Position numbers and translations under genes: made by a program. A DNA stretch of 64,000 nt. Origin: Bugula neritina (lineage: Eukaryota; Bryozoa; Gymnolaemata; Cheilostomatida; Bugulidae). Numbering within the stretch: the stretch's first letter is position 1; each line of letters opens with the position of its first letter. This document shows positions 12,518 through 29,434 of this stretch, one piece after another. The stretch is from positions 1,550,001 to 1,614,000 of the forward strand of contig CAXIUT010000230.1 of NCBI GenBank assembly GCA_964035545.1, given 5' to 3'. The notes beneath the pieces were generated by a model. The model was not told the DNA's origin. It worked only from the letters and a program-made list of their open reading frames with translations, and did not search any database.

Positions 12518-12599
12518 GTCTTAAAATACACTGTAATAACTGAAATACACTGCATTACATTGAAAATACTGCAACATACTGAAAGATACGGCAACATAC

Positions 12600-14350
12600 T
12601 GAAATATACTGCAACATTCTGAATTACACTATAACATATTGAAATATACTGCAACATACTGAATTACATTCTAACAAACTGAAATATGCTGTAGCAGACT
12701 GAATTACACTGCAACACACTGAAGTATACTGTAATATACTGAAATGTACTGCGACATACTGAATTATACTGCAACATACTGCAACATACTGAAATACACT
12801 GTAACATAATGAAATATGCTGTAGCACACTGAAATACACTGCAACACACTGAAGTATACTGTAATATACTGAAATGTACTGCAACATACGGGAATATACT
12901 GTAACACACTGAAATATACTCTAACATACCAAAATACACTGTAACATACTGAAATAAACTGCAACATACTGCAACATACTGAATTACACTTGAACATAAT
13001 GAAATACACTGGAACACATTGAAATATACTGCAACATACCAAAATGACTGGTAAACTAGTGAAATATATTGTAACATAATGAAACATACCGGAACATACT
13101 GCAACATAATAAAATATACTGTAACACACTGAAATATGCTACAAGATACTGAAATATACTGTAACATACTGAAACGTACGCAACATACTGAAATACACTG
13201 CAACATACTGAAATATACTGCAAGATACTGCAACATACTTAAATACACTGAAATACACTGTAACATATTGAAATACATTGCAAAACATCGAAATACACTG
13301 CAACATACTGAATTATGCTGTAGCATACTGAAAGACACTACAACTCACTGAAGGATAGTGTGATATACGGAAATGTACTGCAACATGCCCAAATATACTG
13401 CAACACACTGAAACATAAGGCAACATACTGAAATCTTTTGCGAAGCATTGAAAAATACTGCAACATGCTAAAATATACTGCAACATACTGCAACATCCTA
13501 AAATACACTGTAACATACTGAAATACACTGCAACACCTTGAAAAATACTGCAACATACTTCAACATACGGCAACATACTAAAATATACTGCAACATACTG
13601 AAATACACTACAACATATTGAAATATACTGCAACATACTGAAATACACTATAACATATTGAAATATGCTGTAGCATACTGAAATACACTGCAACACACTG
13701 GTGTATACCGTTATATACAGAAATGTACTGTAACATACTGAAACATCTGGCAACATACTGAAATGTACTGAAACATACTGAAACATACTGCAACAAACTG
13801 CAACGTAATGATATACACTGAATCAAAATGAAATACACTGCAACACATGGGAATATACTGCAACACACCTAATTATACGGTAATATACTGAAATATACTG
13901 TCACACAATGAAACATACCGGAATATACTGCAACATAATGAAATATACTGTAGCACACTGAAATATACTTCAAGATACAGAAATATACTGTAACATACTG
14001 AAATGTACGCAACCTACTGGAGTACACTGCAACATAGTGATTTATACTGCAACATACTGAAATTCACTGTAACATTTTGAATTACACTGCAGCATACTCC
14101 AACATCCTGAAATACAATGTAACAATTGAAATACACTGCAAAACATCGAAATATACTGCAACACACTGAAATATACTTAAACATACAGAAATATACTGCA
14201 ACATACAGAAATATACTGCAACAGACTGCAACATACTGAGAAACAGTGTAACATACTGAAATAGACTGCAACACATTGGAATATACTGCAACATACTGAA
14301 ATATGCTGCCACACACTGAAGTATACTGTAATATACAGAAATGTACTGTA
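12600..14350. repeat. Duplicated block (partner 18000-19720)
   Basis: This block matches 18000-19720 at offset 5,398 bp, changing to 5,368 after a 30-bp (three-monomer) loss in the partner near 18860. Anchors are CATTCTGAATTACAC at 12615 and 18013 and TAATTATACGG at 13870 and 19238. Copies diverge near 14350, where this one carries an additional monomer series (TGTAACATACTGAAACATACGG). Confidence 0.82.
13136..13351 (+). other. Recurrent plus-strand open module, not called as a gene
   Basis: Plus-strand frames are normally closed by TGA in each TACTGAAATA monomer. This 71-codon exception is open because local variants and a 9-bp monomer (GTACGCAAC) change the register. Near-identical versions recur at 18534, 31837, 34111, 36115, 44242, 48846, 51912, 58367 and 61453, as expected of one copied satellite block. 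There is no start context or domain to support translation. Confidence 0.8.
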
Positions 14351-15064
14351 ACATACTGTAACATACTGAAACATACGGCAAAATACTGAAACGTACTGCA
14401 ACATACTGTAGCACACTGAAATATACTTCACGATACAGAAATATACTGTAACATACTGAAATATGCTCTAGCATACTGAAATACACTGCAACACAGTGGA
14501 GTATACTGTAATACACTGAAATGTTATGCAACGTACTGAAAAATAATGCAACGCGTTGAATTACACTATAACATACTGAAATATACCGCAACATACTGAA
14601 ATGTAGTGTAATATACAGAAATGAACTGTAACATACTGAATCATACTGTAACACACTGAAACATACTCTAACATACCGAAATAGACTGTAACATACTGAA
14701 ATATACTGCAACATACTGAAATGTACTGCAACATACTGAAATATGCTGTAGCATATTGAAAGACACTACAACTCACTGAAGTATAGTGTAATATACGGGA
14801 ATGTACTGCAACATGCCGAAATTAACTGCAACATACTGAAATACACTGGAACATTTTGATATGCACTGCAACACATTGAAATATACTGCAACACACTGAA
14901 ACATAAGGCAACATAGTGAAATATACTGCGACACATTGAAATATACTGCGACATACTAAAATATACTGCAACATACTGCAGCATCCTAAAATACACTGTA
15001 ACATACTGAAATACACTGCAACACCTTGAAAAATACTGCAACATACTTAAACATACTGCAACAT

Positions 15065-18000
15065 ACAACCTACTGAAATATACTGCAACATACTAAAATA
15101 CACTATAACATATTGAAATATACTGCAACATACTGAAATACACTATAACATATTGAAGTATGCTGTAGCATACTGAAATACACTGCCACACACTGAAGTA
15201 TACTGTAATATACAGAAATGTACTGTAACATACTGAAACACACGGCAACATACTGAAATGTACTGCAACATACTGAAATATACTGCAACATACTGAAACG
15301 TACGCAACATACTGAAATACGCTTCAACATACTGTAATATACTGCAAGATACTGCAAAACACTGAGTACACTGTGTCATACTGAAATACACTGCAACATA
15401 CTGCAAGATATTGCTACATACCGAAATACACTGTAACATATTGAAATACACTGCATCATACTGCAACATACTGAAATACACTGAAACATATTGATATACA
15501 CTGCAACACCTTGAAATATGCTGCAACACACTGAAACGTAAGGCAACATACTGAAATATACTGCGACACATTGAAATATACTGCAACATACTGAAATATA
15601 CTGCAACATACTGAAATACACTATAACATATTGAAATATACTGCAACATACTGAAATACACTATAACATATTGAAATATGCTGTAGCATACTGAAATACA
15701 CTGCAACAAACTGGTGTATACTGTTGTATACAGAAATGTACTGTAACATACTGAAACATACGGCAACATACTGAAATGTACTGAAACATACTGAAATATA
15801 ATGCAACAAACTGCAACGCACTGATATACACTGAATCATAATGAAATACACTGCAACACATGGGAATATACTGCAACACACCTAATTATACAGTAATATA
15901 CTGAAATATACTGTCACACAATGAAACATACCGGAATATACTGAAACATAATGAAATATACTGTAGCACACTGAAATATACTTCACGATACAGAAATATA
16001 CTGTAACATACTGAAATGTACGCAACATACTGGAGTATACTGCAACATAGTGATTTATACTGCAACATACTGAAATTCACTGTAACATTTTGAATTACAC
16101 TGCAGCATACTCCAACATCCTGAAATACAATGTAACAATTGAAATACACTGCAAAACATCGAAATATACTGCAACACACTGAAATATACTTAAACATACA
16201 GAAATATACTGCAACATACAGAAATATACTGCAACAGACTGCAACATCCTGAGAAACAGTCTAACATACTGAAATAGACTGCAACACATTGGAATATACT
16301 GCAACATACTGAAATATGCTGTAGCATACTGAAAAACACTACAACTCACTGAAGTATGGTGTAATATACGGAAAAGTACTGTGATATGCCGAAATATACC
16401 GCAACATACTGAAATACACTACAACATACTGCAACATACTGAAATACACTGGAACATATTGAAATAAACTGCGACACATTGAATTATACTGCAACATACT
16501 GAAGTATACTGTAATACACCGAAATATAATGCAACATACTGAATTATACTGCAACTTAATGCAACATACTGAAATACACTACAACATACTGCAACATACT
16601 GAAATACACTGTGATACACTGAAATACACTGCAACATACTGCAATATACTGCAACATACTGAAGTAAACTGAGACACATTAAAATATATCGCAACCTACT
16701 GAAATATACTGCAACATACTGCAACATACTAAAATACACTGCAACATACTGCAACATACCACAACATACTGAAATATACTGCGACGCATTGAAATATACT
16801 GCAACATACTGAAGTATACTGCAACATACTGCAACATACTAAAACACACTGCAACATACTGAAATACATTGCAACACATTAAAACATACTGCAACATACT
16901 GCAACATACTAAAACACACTGCAACATACTGAAATACATTGCAACACATTAAAACATACTGCAACATACTGAAACGTACTGCAACATACTGAAATATACT
17001 GCAACATACTGAAATACTCTATAACATATTGAAATATACTGCAACATGCTGAATTACACTCTAACATACTGAAATATGCTGTAGCATACTGAAATACACT
17101 GCACCACATTGAAATATACTGCAGCATACCGAAATGAATGGTAAACTAACAAAATAAACTGTAACATAATGAAACATACCGGAACATACTGCTACATAAT
17201 AAAATATACTGTAACGCACTGAAATACACTGCAAGATACTGAAATATACTGCAACATACTGAAACGTACGCAACATACTAAAATACGCCGCAGCATACCG
17301 TAATATACTGCAAGATACTGCAAAACACTGAGTACACTGTGTCATACTGAAATACACTGCAACATACTGCAAGATATTGCAACATACTGAAATACACTGT
17401 AACATATTGAAATACATTGCATCATACTGCAACATACTGAATGACTTTGAAACAAATTGATATACACTACAACACATTGAAATACACTGCAACACACGGA
17501 AACATAAGCCAACATACTGAAATATACTGCGACACATTGAAATATACTGCAACATACTAAAATATACTCCAACATACTGCAACGTCTTAAAATACACTGT
17601 AACATACTGAAATACACTGCATTACATTGAAAATTACTGCAACATACTGAAAGATACGGCAACATACTGAAATATACTGCAACATACTGAAATACACTAT
17701 AACATATTGAAATATGCTGTAGCATACTGAAATACACTACAACACACTGGTGTATACTGTTATATGCAGAAATGTACTGTAACAGACTGAAACATACGGC
17801 AACATACTGAAATGTACTGAAACATACTGAAATATACTGCAACAAACTGATATACACTGGAACTTACTGAAATATACTGCGACACATTAAAATATACAGT
17901 AACATACTGAAATATACTTCAACATACTGCAACATACTAAAATACACTGTAACATACTGAAATACATTGCAACACATTGAAATATACTGCAACATACTGA

Positions 18001-21000
18001 AATATACTGCAACATTCTGAATTACACTATAACATATTGAAATATACTGCAACATACTGGATTACATTCTAACAAACTGAAATATGCTGTAGCATACTGA
18101 ATTACACTGCAACACACTGAAGTATAGTGTAATATACTGAAATGTACTGCGACATACTGAATTATACTGCAACATACTGCAACATACTGAAATACACTGT
18201 AACATAATGAAATATGCTGTAGCGCACTGAAATACACTGCAACACACTGAAGTATACTGTAATATACTGAAATGTACTGCAACATACTGGAATATACTGT
18301 AACACACTGAAATATACTCTAACATACCAAAACACACTGTAACATACTGAAATAAACTGCAACATACTGCAACATACTGAATTACACTTGAACATAATGA
18401 AATACACTGAAACACATTGAAATATACTGCAACATACCAAAATGAATGGTAAACTAGTGAAATATACTGTAACATTATGAAACATACCGGAACATACTGC
18501 AACATAATAAAATATACTGTAACACACTGAAATATGCTACAAGATACTGAAATATACTGTAACATACTGAAACGTGCGCAACATACTGAAATACGCTGCA
18601 ACATACTGAAATATACTGCAAGATACTGCAACATACTGAAATACACTGAAATACACTGTAACATATTGAAATACATTGCAAAACATCGAAATACACTGCA
18701 ACATACTGAAATATGCTGTAGCATACTGAAAGACACTACAACTCACTGAAGGATAGTTTGATATACGGAAATGTACTGCAACATGCCCCAATATACTGCA
18801 ACACACTGAAACATAAGGCAACATACTGAAATATTTTGCGAAGCATTGAAAAATACTGCAACATCCTAAAATACACTGTAACATACTGAAATACACTGCA
18901 ACACCTTGAAAAATACTGCAACATACTTCAACATACGGCAACATACTAAAATATACTGCAACATACTGAAATACACTACAACATATTGAAATATACTGCA
19001 ACATACTGAAATACACTATAACATATTGAAATATGCCGTAGCATACTGAAATGCACTGCAACACACTGGTGTATACTGTTATATACAGAAATGTACTGTA
19101 ACATACTGAAACATCTGGCAACATACTGAAATGTACTGAAACATACTGAAACATACTGCAACAAACTGCAACGTAATGATATACACTGAATCATAATGAA
19201 ATACACTGCAACACATGGGAAGATACTGCAACACACCTAATTATACGGTAATACACTGAAATATACTGTCACACAATGAAACATACCGGAATATGCTGCA
19301 ACATAATGAAATATACTGTAGCACACTGAAATATACTTCAAAATACAGAAATATACTGTAACATACTGAAATGTACGCAACATACTGGAGTACACTGCAA
19401 CATAGTGATTTATACTGCAACATACTGAAATTCACTGTAACATTTTGAATTACACTGCAGCATACTCCAACATCCTGAAATACAATGTAACAATTGAAAT
19501 ACACTGCCAAACATCGAAATATACTGCAACACACTGAAATATACTTAAACATACAGAAATATACTGCAACATACAGAAATATACTGCAACAGACTGCAAC
19601 ATACTGAGAGACAGTGTAACATACTGAAATCGACTGCAACACATTGGAATATACTGCAACATACTGAAATATGCTGCCACACACTGAAGTATACTGTAAT
19701 ATACAGAAATGTACTGTAACATACTGAAATATACTGCAACAAAGTGCAACATACTGAAATACACTCTAACATATTGAAATACACTGCGACACATTAAAAT
19801 ATACTGCAAAACACTGAAACAAACGGCAACCTGCCGAATTATACTGCGATACGTTGAAATATACCGCAACATACTGAAATATATTGCAAGTGGTGCAACA
19901 TACTGAAATACACTGTGACACACTGAAATACACTGCAACATACTGAAACATACTGCAACATTATGAAATACACTGTAACATATTGAAATACACTGCAACA
20001 TACTGCAACATACTGAAATACACTGGAACTTACTGAAATATACTGCGACACTTTAAAATATACTGTAACATACTGAAATATACTTCAACATACTGCAACA
20101 TGCTAAAATACACTGTAACATACTGAAATACATTGCAACACATTGAAATATACTGCAACATACTGAAACATACTGCAACATACTGAAATATACTGCAACA
20201 TACTGAATTACACTATAACATATTGAAATATAATGCAACATACTGAATAACACTCTAACACACTGAACTAGGCTGTAGCATACTGAAATACACTGCCACA
20301 CACTGAAGTATACTGTAATATACAGAAATGTAATGTAACATACTGAAACACACGGCAACATACTGAAATGTACTGTAACATACTGAAATATACTGCAACG
20401 TAGTGCAACGTACTGAAATACACTGTAACATAATGAATTACATTGCAACACATTAAAACATACTGCAACATAATGAAACATACTGCAACATACTGAAATA
20501 TACTGCAACATACTGAATTACACTCTAACATACTGAAATATGCTCTAGCATACTGAAATACACTGCAACACAGTGGAGTATACTGTAATACACTGAAATG
20601 TTATGCAACGTACTGAAAAATAATGCAACGCGTTGAATTACACTATAACATACTGAAATATACCAAACATACTGAAATGTAGTGTAATATACAGAAATGA
20701 ACTGTAACATACTGAATTATACTGTAACACACTGAAACATACTCTAACATACCGAAATAGACTGTAACATACTGAAATATACTGCAACATAGTGAAATGT
20801 ACTGCAACATACTGAAATATGCTGTAGCATATTGAAAAACACTACAACTCACTGAAGTATAGTGTAATATACGGGAATGTACTGCAACATGCCGAAATAA
20901 ACTGCAACATACTGAAATACACTGGAACATATTGATATGCATTTCAACACATTGAAATATACTGCAACACACTGAAACATAAGGCAACATAGTGAAATAT

Positions 21001-21140
21001 ACTGCGACACATTGAAATATACTGCAACATACTAAAATATACTGCAACATACTGCAGCATCCTAAAATACACTGTAACATACTGAAATACACTGCAACAC
21101 CTTGAAAAATACTGCAACATACTTAAACATACTGCAACAT
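15065..21140. repeat. 6,076-bp interval between successive TACAACCTACTG landmarks
   Basis: This is satellite bounded by the phase-breaking landmark ACAACCTACTG at 15065 and 21141. It is roughly two higher-order units long and contains the 18000-19720 block copied from, or into, 12600-14350. It also contains the GCAACTTAATGCAACATAC landmark at 16551, which later marks the 43-64 kb phase. No gene or unique DNA is present. Confidence 0.75.
18000..19720. repeat. Duplicated block (partner 12600-14350)
   Basis: This is the partner of 12600-14350. It lacks 30 bp relative to it near 18860 and shows scattered substitutions, for example GGAAGATACTG here versus GGAATATACTG there near 19219. Its right part is also the start of the chain of about 2.83-2.88 kb copies that continues at 21.8 and 24.7 kb. 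Confidence 0.82.
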
Positions 21141-24100
21141 ACAACCTACTGAAATATACTGCAACATACTAAAATACACTATAACGTATTGAAACATACT
21201 GCAACATACTGAAATACACTATAACATATTGAAATATGCTGTAGCATACTGAAATACACTGCCACACACTGAAGTATACTGTAATATACAGAAATGTACT
21301 GTAACATACTGAAACACACGGCAACATACTGAAATGTACTGCAACATACTGAAATATACTGCAACATACTGAAACGTACGCAACATACTGAAATACGCTT
21401 CAACATACTGTAATATACTGCAAGATACTGCAAAACACTGAGTACACTGTGTCATACTGAAATACACTGCAACATACTGCAAGATATTGCTACATACTGA
21501 ATTACACTGTAACATATTGAAATACACTGCATCATACTGCAACATACTGAAATACACTGAAACATATTGATATACACTGCAACACATTGAAATATACTGC
21601 AACACACTGAAACGTAAGGCGACATACTGAAATATACTGCGACACATTGAAATATACTGCAACATACTAGAATATACTCCAACATACTGCAACTTCCTAA
21701 AATACACTGTAACATACTGAAATACACTGCATTACATTGAAAATTACTGCAACATACTGAAACATACGGCAACATACTGAAATATACTGCAACATACTGA
21801 AATACACTATAACATATTGAAATATACTGCAATATACTGAAATACACTATAACATATTGAAATATGCTGTAGCATACTGAAATACACTGCAACAAACTGG
21901 TGTATACTGTTATATACAGAAATGTACTGTAACATACTGAAACATACGGCAACATACTGAAATGTACTGAAACATACTGAAATATAATGCAACAAACTGC
22001 AACGTACTGATATACACTGAACCATAATGAAATACACTGCAACACATCGGAATATACTGCAACACACCTAATTATACGGTAATATACTGAAAAATACTGT
22101 CACACAATGAAAAATACCGGAATATACTGCAACATAATGAAATATACTGTAGCACACTGAAATATACTTCACGATACAGAAATATACTGTAACATACTGA
22201 AATGTCTGCAACATACTGGAGTACACTGCAACATAGTGATTTATACTGCAACATACTGAAATTCACTCTAACATTTTGAATTACACTGCAGCATACTCCA
22301 ACATCCTGAAATACAATGTAACAATTGAAATACACTGCAAAACATCGAAATATACTGCAACACACCGAAATATACTTAAACATACAGAAATATACTGCAA
22401 CATACAGAAATATACTGCAACAGACTGCAACATACTGAGAGACAGTGTAACACACTGAAATAGACTGCAACACATTGGAATATACTGCAACATACTGAAA
22501 TATGCTGCCACACACTGAAGTATACTGTAATATACAGAACGGTACTGTAACATACTGTAACATACTGAAACATACGGCAAAATACTGAAATGTACTGCAA
22601 CATACTGAAATATACTGCAACAAAGTGCAACATACTGAAATACACTGTAACTTATTGAAATACACTGCGACACATTAAAATATACTGCAACACACTGAAA
22701 CATACGGCAACCTGCCGAATTATACTGCGATACGTTGAAATATACTGCAACATACTGAAATATGTTGCAAGTGGTGCGACATACTGAAATACACTGTGAC
22801 ACACTGAAATACACTGCAACATACTGAAACATACTGCAACATTATGAAATACACTGTAACATATTGAAATACACTGCAACATACTGCAACATACTGAAAT
22901 ACACTGGAACTTACTGAAATATACTGCGACACTTTAAAATATACTGTAACATACTGAAATATACTTCAACTTACTGCAACATACTAAAATACACTGTAAC
23001 ATACTGAAATACATTGCAACACATTGAAATATACTGCAACATACTGGAACATACTGCAACATACTGAAATATACTGCAACATACTGAATTACACTATAAC
23101 ATATTGAAATATAATGCAACATACTGAATAACACTCTAACATACTGAACTAGGCTGTAGCATACTGAAATACACTGCCACACACCGAAGTATACTGTAAT
23201 ATACAGAAATGTAATGTAACATACTGAAACACACGGCAACATACTGAAATGTACTGTAACATACTGAAATATACTGCAATGTAGTGCAACGTACTGAAAT
23301 ATACTGTAACATAATGAATTACATTGCAACACATTAAAACATACTGCAACATAATGAAACATACTGCAACATACTGAAATATACTGCAACATACTGAATT
23401 ACACTCTAACATACTGAAATATGCTCTAGCATACTGAAATACACTGCAACACAGTGGAGTATACTGTAATACACTGAAATGTTATGCAACGTACTGAAAA
23501 ATAATGCAACGCGTTGAATTACACTATAACATACTGAAATATACCGAACATACTGAAATGTAGTGTAATATACAGAAATGAACTGTAACATACTGAATTA
23601 TACTGTAACACACTGAAACATACTCTAACATACCGAAATAGACTGTAACATACTGAAATATACTGCAACATACTGAAATGTACTGCAACATACCGAAATA
23701 TGCTGTAGCATATTGAAAGACACTACAACTCACTGAAGTATAGTGTAATATACGGGAATGTACTGCAACATGCCGAAATAAACTGGAACATACTGAAATA
23801 CACTGGAACATATTGATATGCACTGCAACACATTGAAATATACTGCAACACACTGAAACATAAGGCAACATAGTGAAATATACTGCGACACATTGAAATA
23901 TACTGCAACATACTAAAATATACTGCAACATACTGCAGCATCCTAAAATACACTGTAACATACTGAAATACACTGCAACACCTTGAAAAATACTGCAACA
24001 TACTTAAACATACTGCAACATACAACATACTGAAATATACTGCAACATACTAAAATACACTATAACGTATTGAAACATACTGCAACATACTGAAATACAC

Positions 24101-25954
24101 TATAACATAATGAAATATGCTGTAGCATACTGAAATACACTGCCACACACTGAAGTATACTGTAATATACAGAAATGTACTGTAACATACTGAAACACAC
24201 GGCAACATACTGAAATGTACTGCAACATACTGAAATATACTGCAACATACTGAAACGTACGCAACATACTGAAATGCGCTTCAACATACTGTAATATACT
24301 GCAAGATACTGCAAAACACTGAGTACACTGTGTCATACTGAAATACACTGCAACATACTGCAAGATATTGCTACATACTGAATTACACTGTAACATATTG
24401 AAATACACTGCATCATACTGCAACATACTGAAATACACTGAAACATATTGATATACACTGCAACACATTGAAATATACTGCAACACACTGAAACGTAAGG
24501 CAACATACTGAAATATACTGCGACACATTGAAATATACTGCAACATACTAGAATATACTCCAACATACTGCAACTTCCTAAAATACACTGTAACATACTG
24601 AAATACACTGCATTACATTGAAAATTACTGCAACATACTGAAACATACGGCAACATACTGAAATATACTGCAACATACTGAAATACACTATAACATATTG
24701 AAATATACTGCAACATACTGAAATACACTATAACATATTGAAATATGCTGTAGCATACTGAAATACACTGCAACAAACTGGTGTATACTGTTATATACAG
24801 AAATGTACTGTAACATACTGAAACATACGGCAACATACTGAAATGTACTGAAACATACTGAAATATAATGCAACAAACTGCAACGTACTGATATACACTG
24901 AACCATAATGAAATACACTGCAACACATGGGAATATACTGCAACACACCTAATTATACGGTAATATACTGAAATATACTGTCACACAATGAAACATACCG
25001 GAATACACAGCAACATAATGAAATATACTGTAGCGCACTGAAATATACTTCACGATACAGAAATATACTGTAACATACTGAAATGTCTGCAACATACTGG
25101 AGTACACTGCAACATAGTGATTTATACTGCAACATACTGAAATTCACTGTAACATTTTGAATTACACTGCAGCATACTCCAACATCCTGAAATACAATGT
25201 AACAATTGAAATACACTGCAAAACATCGAAATATACTGCAACACACTGAAATATACCTAAACATACAGAAATATACTGCAACATACAGAAATATACTGCA
25301 ACAGACTGCAACATACTGAGAAACAGTGTAACATACTGAAATAGACTGCAACACATTGGAATATACTGCAACATACTGAAATATGCTGTAGCATACTGAA
25401 AAACGCTACAACTCACTGAAGTATGGTGTAATATACGGAAAAGTACTGTGACATGCCGAAATATACCGCAACATACTGAAATACACTACAACATACTGCA
25501 ACATACTGAAATACACTGGAACATATTGAAATACACTGCGACACATTGAATTCTACTGCAACATACTGAAGTATACTGTAATACACTGAAATATAATGCA
25601 ACATACTGAATTATACTGCAACTTAATGCAACATACTGAAATACACTACAACATACTGCAACATACTGAAATACACTGTGATACACTGAAATACACTGCA
25701 ACATACTGCAATATACTGCAACATACTGAAGTAAACTGAGACACATTAAAATATACCGCAACCTACTGAAATATACTGCAACATACTACAACATACTAAA
25801 ATACCCTGCAACATACTGCAACATACTGAAATACACTGGAACATATTGAAATACACTGCGAAACATTAAAATATACTGCAACACACTGAAACATAGGGCA
25901 ACATACCGAAGTATACTGCGACACGTTGAAAAATACTGCAACATACTGAAATAT
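20735..25954. repeat. About 5.2-kb block, copy 1 (partner 38315-43534)
   Basis: Everything here reappears 17,580 bp to the right without a net length change. I checked anchors along the block: ACTCTAACATACCGAAATAG near 20741, ACAACCTACTG at 21141 and 38721, and GCAACTTAATGC at 25618 and 43198. The block spans almost two 2.88-kb units. The right edge is where GTTGCAAGTGGTGCGAC near 25954 stops matching ACAGCAAATGGTGCAAC near 43534. Confidence 0.87.
21141..24021. repeat. 2,881-bp higher-order repeat unit
   Basis: This unit is landmark to landmark (ACAACCTACTG at 21141, ACAACATACTG at 24022). The next unit follows it closely at an offset of 2,881 bp. The unit is about 288 monomers long and its identity comes from a fixed order of variant monomers. 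A 50-bp stretch near 22550-22600 (AACATACGGCAAAATACTG and neighbours) is missing from the preceding, shorter copy near 19710. Confidence 0.85.
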
Positions 25955-27212
25955 GTTGCAAGTGGTGCGACATACTGAAATACACTGTGACACACTGAAA
26001 TACACTGCAACATACTGAAACATACTGCAACATTATGAAATACACTGTAACATATTGAAATACACTGCAACATACTGCAACATACTGAAATACACTGGAA
26101 CTTACTGAAATATACTGCGACACTTTAAAATATACTGTAACATACTGAAATATACTTCAACTTACTGCAACATACTAAAATACACTGTAACATACTGAAA
26201 TACATTGCAACACATTGAAATATACTGCAACATACTGGAACATACTGCAACATACTGAAATATACTGCAACATACTGAATTACACTATAACATATTGAAA
26301 TATAATGCAACATACTGAATAACACTCTAACATACTGAACTAGGCTGTAGCATACTGAAATACACTGCCACACACTGAAGTATACTGTAATATACAGAAA
26401 TGTAATGTAACATACTGAAACACACGGCAACATACTGAAATGTACTGTAACATACTGAAATATACTGCAATGTAGTGCAACGTACTGAAATATACTGTAA
26501 CATAATGAATTACATTGCAACACATTAAAACATACTGCAACATAATGAAACATACTGCAACATACTGAAATATACTGCAACATACTGAATTACACTCTAA
26601 CATACTGAAATATGCTCTAGCATACTGAAATACACTGCAACACAGTGGAGTATACTGTAATACACTGAAATGTTATGCAACGTACTGAAAAATAATGCAA
26701 CGCGTTGAATTACACTATAACATACTGAAATATACCGAACATACTGAAATGTAGTGTAATATACAGAAATGAACTGTAACATACTGAATTATACTGTAAC
26801 ACACTGAAACATACTCTAACATACCGAAATAGACTGTAACATACTGAAATATACTGCAACATACTGAAATGTACTGCAACATACCGAAATATGCTGTAGC
26901 ATATTGAAAGACACTACAACTCACTGAAGTATAGTGTAATATACGGGAATGTACTGCAACATGCCGAAATCAACTGGAACATACTGAAATACACTGGAAC
27001 ATATTGATATGCACTGCAACACATTGAAATATACTGCAACACACTGAAACATAAGGCAACATAGTGAAATATACTGCGACACATTGAAATATACTGCAAC
27101 ATACTAAAATATACTGCAACATACTGCAGCATCCTAAAATACACTGTAACATACTGAAATACACTGCAACACCTTGAAAAATACTGCAACATACTTAAAC
27201 ATACTGCAACAT
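24022..27212. repeat. 3,191-bp higher-order repeat unit (long variant)
   Basis: This is the same unit as 21141-24021 with a net gain of 310 bp in the 25.4-26.0 kb region. There a series with AAGTACTGTGACATGCC and GCAACTTAATGC is spliced in. The right part (25.95-27.2 kb) follows 22.76-24.02 kb at an offset of 3,191 bp. Confidence 0.82.
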
Positions 27213-29434
27213 ACAACATACTGAAATATACTGCAACATACTAAAATACACTATAACGTATTGAAACATACTGCAACATACTGAAATACACTATAACATA
27301 ATGAAATATGCTGTAGCATACTGAAATACACTGCCACACACTGAAGTATACTGTAATATACAGAAATGTACTGTAACATACTGAAACACACGGCAACATA
27401 CTGAAATGTACTGCAACATACTGAAATATACTGCAACATACTGAAACGTACGCAACATACTGAAATGCGCTTCAACATACTGTAATATACTGCAAGATAC
27501 TGCAAAACACTGAGTACACTGTGTCATACTGAAATACACTGCAACATACTGCAAGATATTGCTACATACTGAATTACACTGTAACATATTGAAATACACT
27601 GCATCATACTACAACATACTGAAATACACTGAAACATATTGATATACACTGCAACACATTGAAATATACTGCAACACACTGAAACGTAAGGACAATACTG
27701 AAATATACTGCAACATACTGAAATACACTATAACATATTGAAATATACTGCAATATACTGAAATACACTATAACATATTGAAATATGCTGTAGCATACTG
27801 AAATACACTGCAACAAACTGGTGTATACTGTAATATACAGAAATGAACTGTAACATACTGTAACATACTGAAACATACGGCAACATACTGGAGTACACTG
27901 CATCATAGTGATTTATACTGCAACCTACTGAAATTCACTGTAACATACTGAAACACACTGCAGCATACTGCAACATCCTGAAATACAATGTAACAATTGA
28001 AATACACTGCAAAACATCGAAATGTACTGCAACACACTGAAATATACTGAAACATACAGAAATATACTGCAACAGACTGCAACATACTGAGAAACAGTGT
28101 AACATACTGAAATAGACTGCAACACATTGGAATATACTGCAACATACTGAAATATGCTGTAGCATACTGAAAAACACTACAACTCACTGAAGTATAGTGC
28201 GATATACGGAAATGTACCACAACATGCCTAAATATACTGCAACATACTGAAAAACACTACAACATACTGCAACATAGTGAAATACACTGGAACATATTGA
28301 AATACACAGCGACACATTGAATTATACTGCAACACACTGAAGTATACTGTAATACACTGAAATATAATGCAACATACTGAATTATACTGCAACATAATGC
28401 AACATACTGAAATACACTACAACATACTGCAACATACTGAAATACACTGTGATACACTGAAATACACTGCAACATACTGCAATATACTGCAACATACTGA
28501 ATTACACTATAACATATTGAAATATAATGCAACATACTGAATAACACTCTAACATACTGAACTAGGCTGTAGCATACTGAAATACACTGCCACACACTGA
28601 AGTATACTGTAATATACAGAAATGTAATGTAACATACTGAAACTTACGGCAACATATTGAAATGTACTGTAACATACTGAAGTATACTGCAATGTAGTGC
28701 AACGTACTGAAATACACTGTAACATAATGAATTACATTGCAACACCTTTAAACATATTGCAACATAATGAAACATACTGCAACATACTGAAATATACTGC
28801 AACATACTGAAACGTACGCAAAATACTGAAATATGCTCTAGCATACTGAAATACACTGCAACACAGTGGAGTATACTGTAATACACTGAAATGTTATGCA
28901 ACGTACTGAAAAATAATGCAACGCGTTGAATTACACTATAACATACTGAAATATACCGCAACATACTGAAATGTAGTGTAATATACAGAAATGAACTGTA
29001 ACATACTGAATTATACTGTAACACATTGAAACATACTCTAACATACCGAAATAGACTGTAACATACTGAAATATACTGCAACACACTGAAATGTACTGCA
29101 ACATACTGAAATATGCTGTAGCATATTGAAAGACACTACAACTCACTGAAGTATAGTGTAATATACGGGAATGTACTGCAACATGCCGAAATAAACTGCA
29201 ACATACTGAAATACACTGGAACATATTGATATGCACTGCAACACATTGAAATATACTGCAACACACTGAAACATAAGGCAACATAGTGAAATATACTGCG
29301 ACACATTGAAATATACTGCAACATACTAAAATATACTGCAACACACTGCAGCATCCTAAAATACACTGTAACATACCGAAATACACTGCAACACCTTGAA
29401 AAATACTGCAACATACTTAAACATACTGCAACAT
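27213..29434. repeat. 2,222-bp higher-order repeat unit (short variant)
   Basis: This interval is bounded by ACAACATACTG at 27213 and ACAACCTACTG at 29435. It has lost part of the unit around 27690 (AAGGACAATACTG in place of the usual AAGGCAACATACTG context). Its 27.7-28.5 kb portion is duplicated at about 30.0-30.83 kb with offsets of 2,314 to 2,334 bp. Confidence 0.75.
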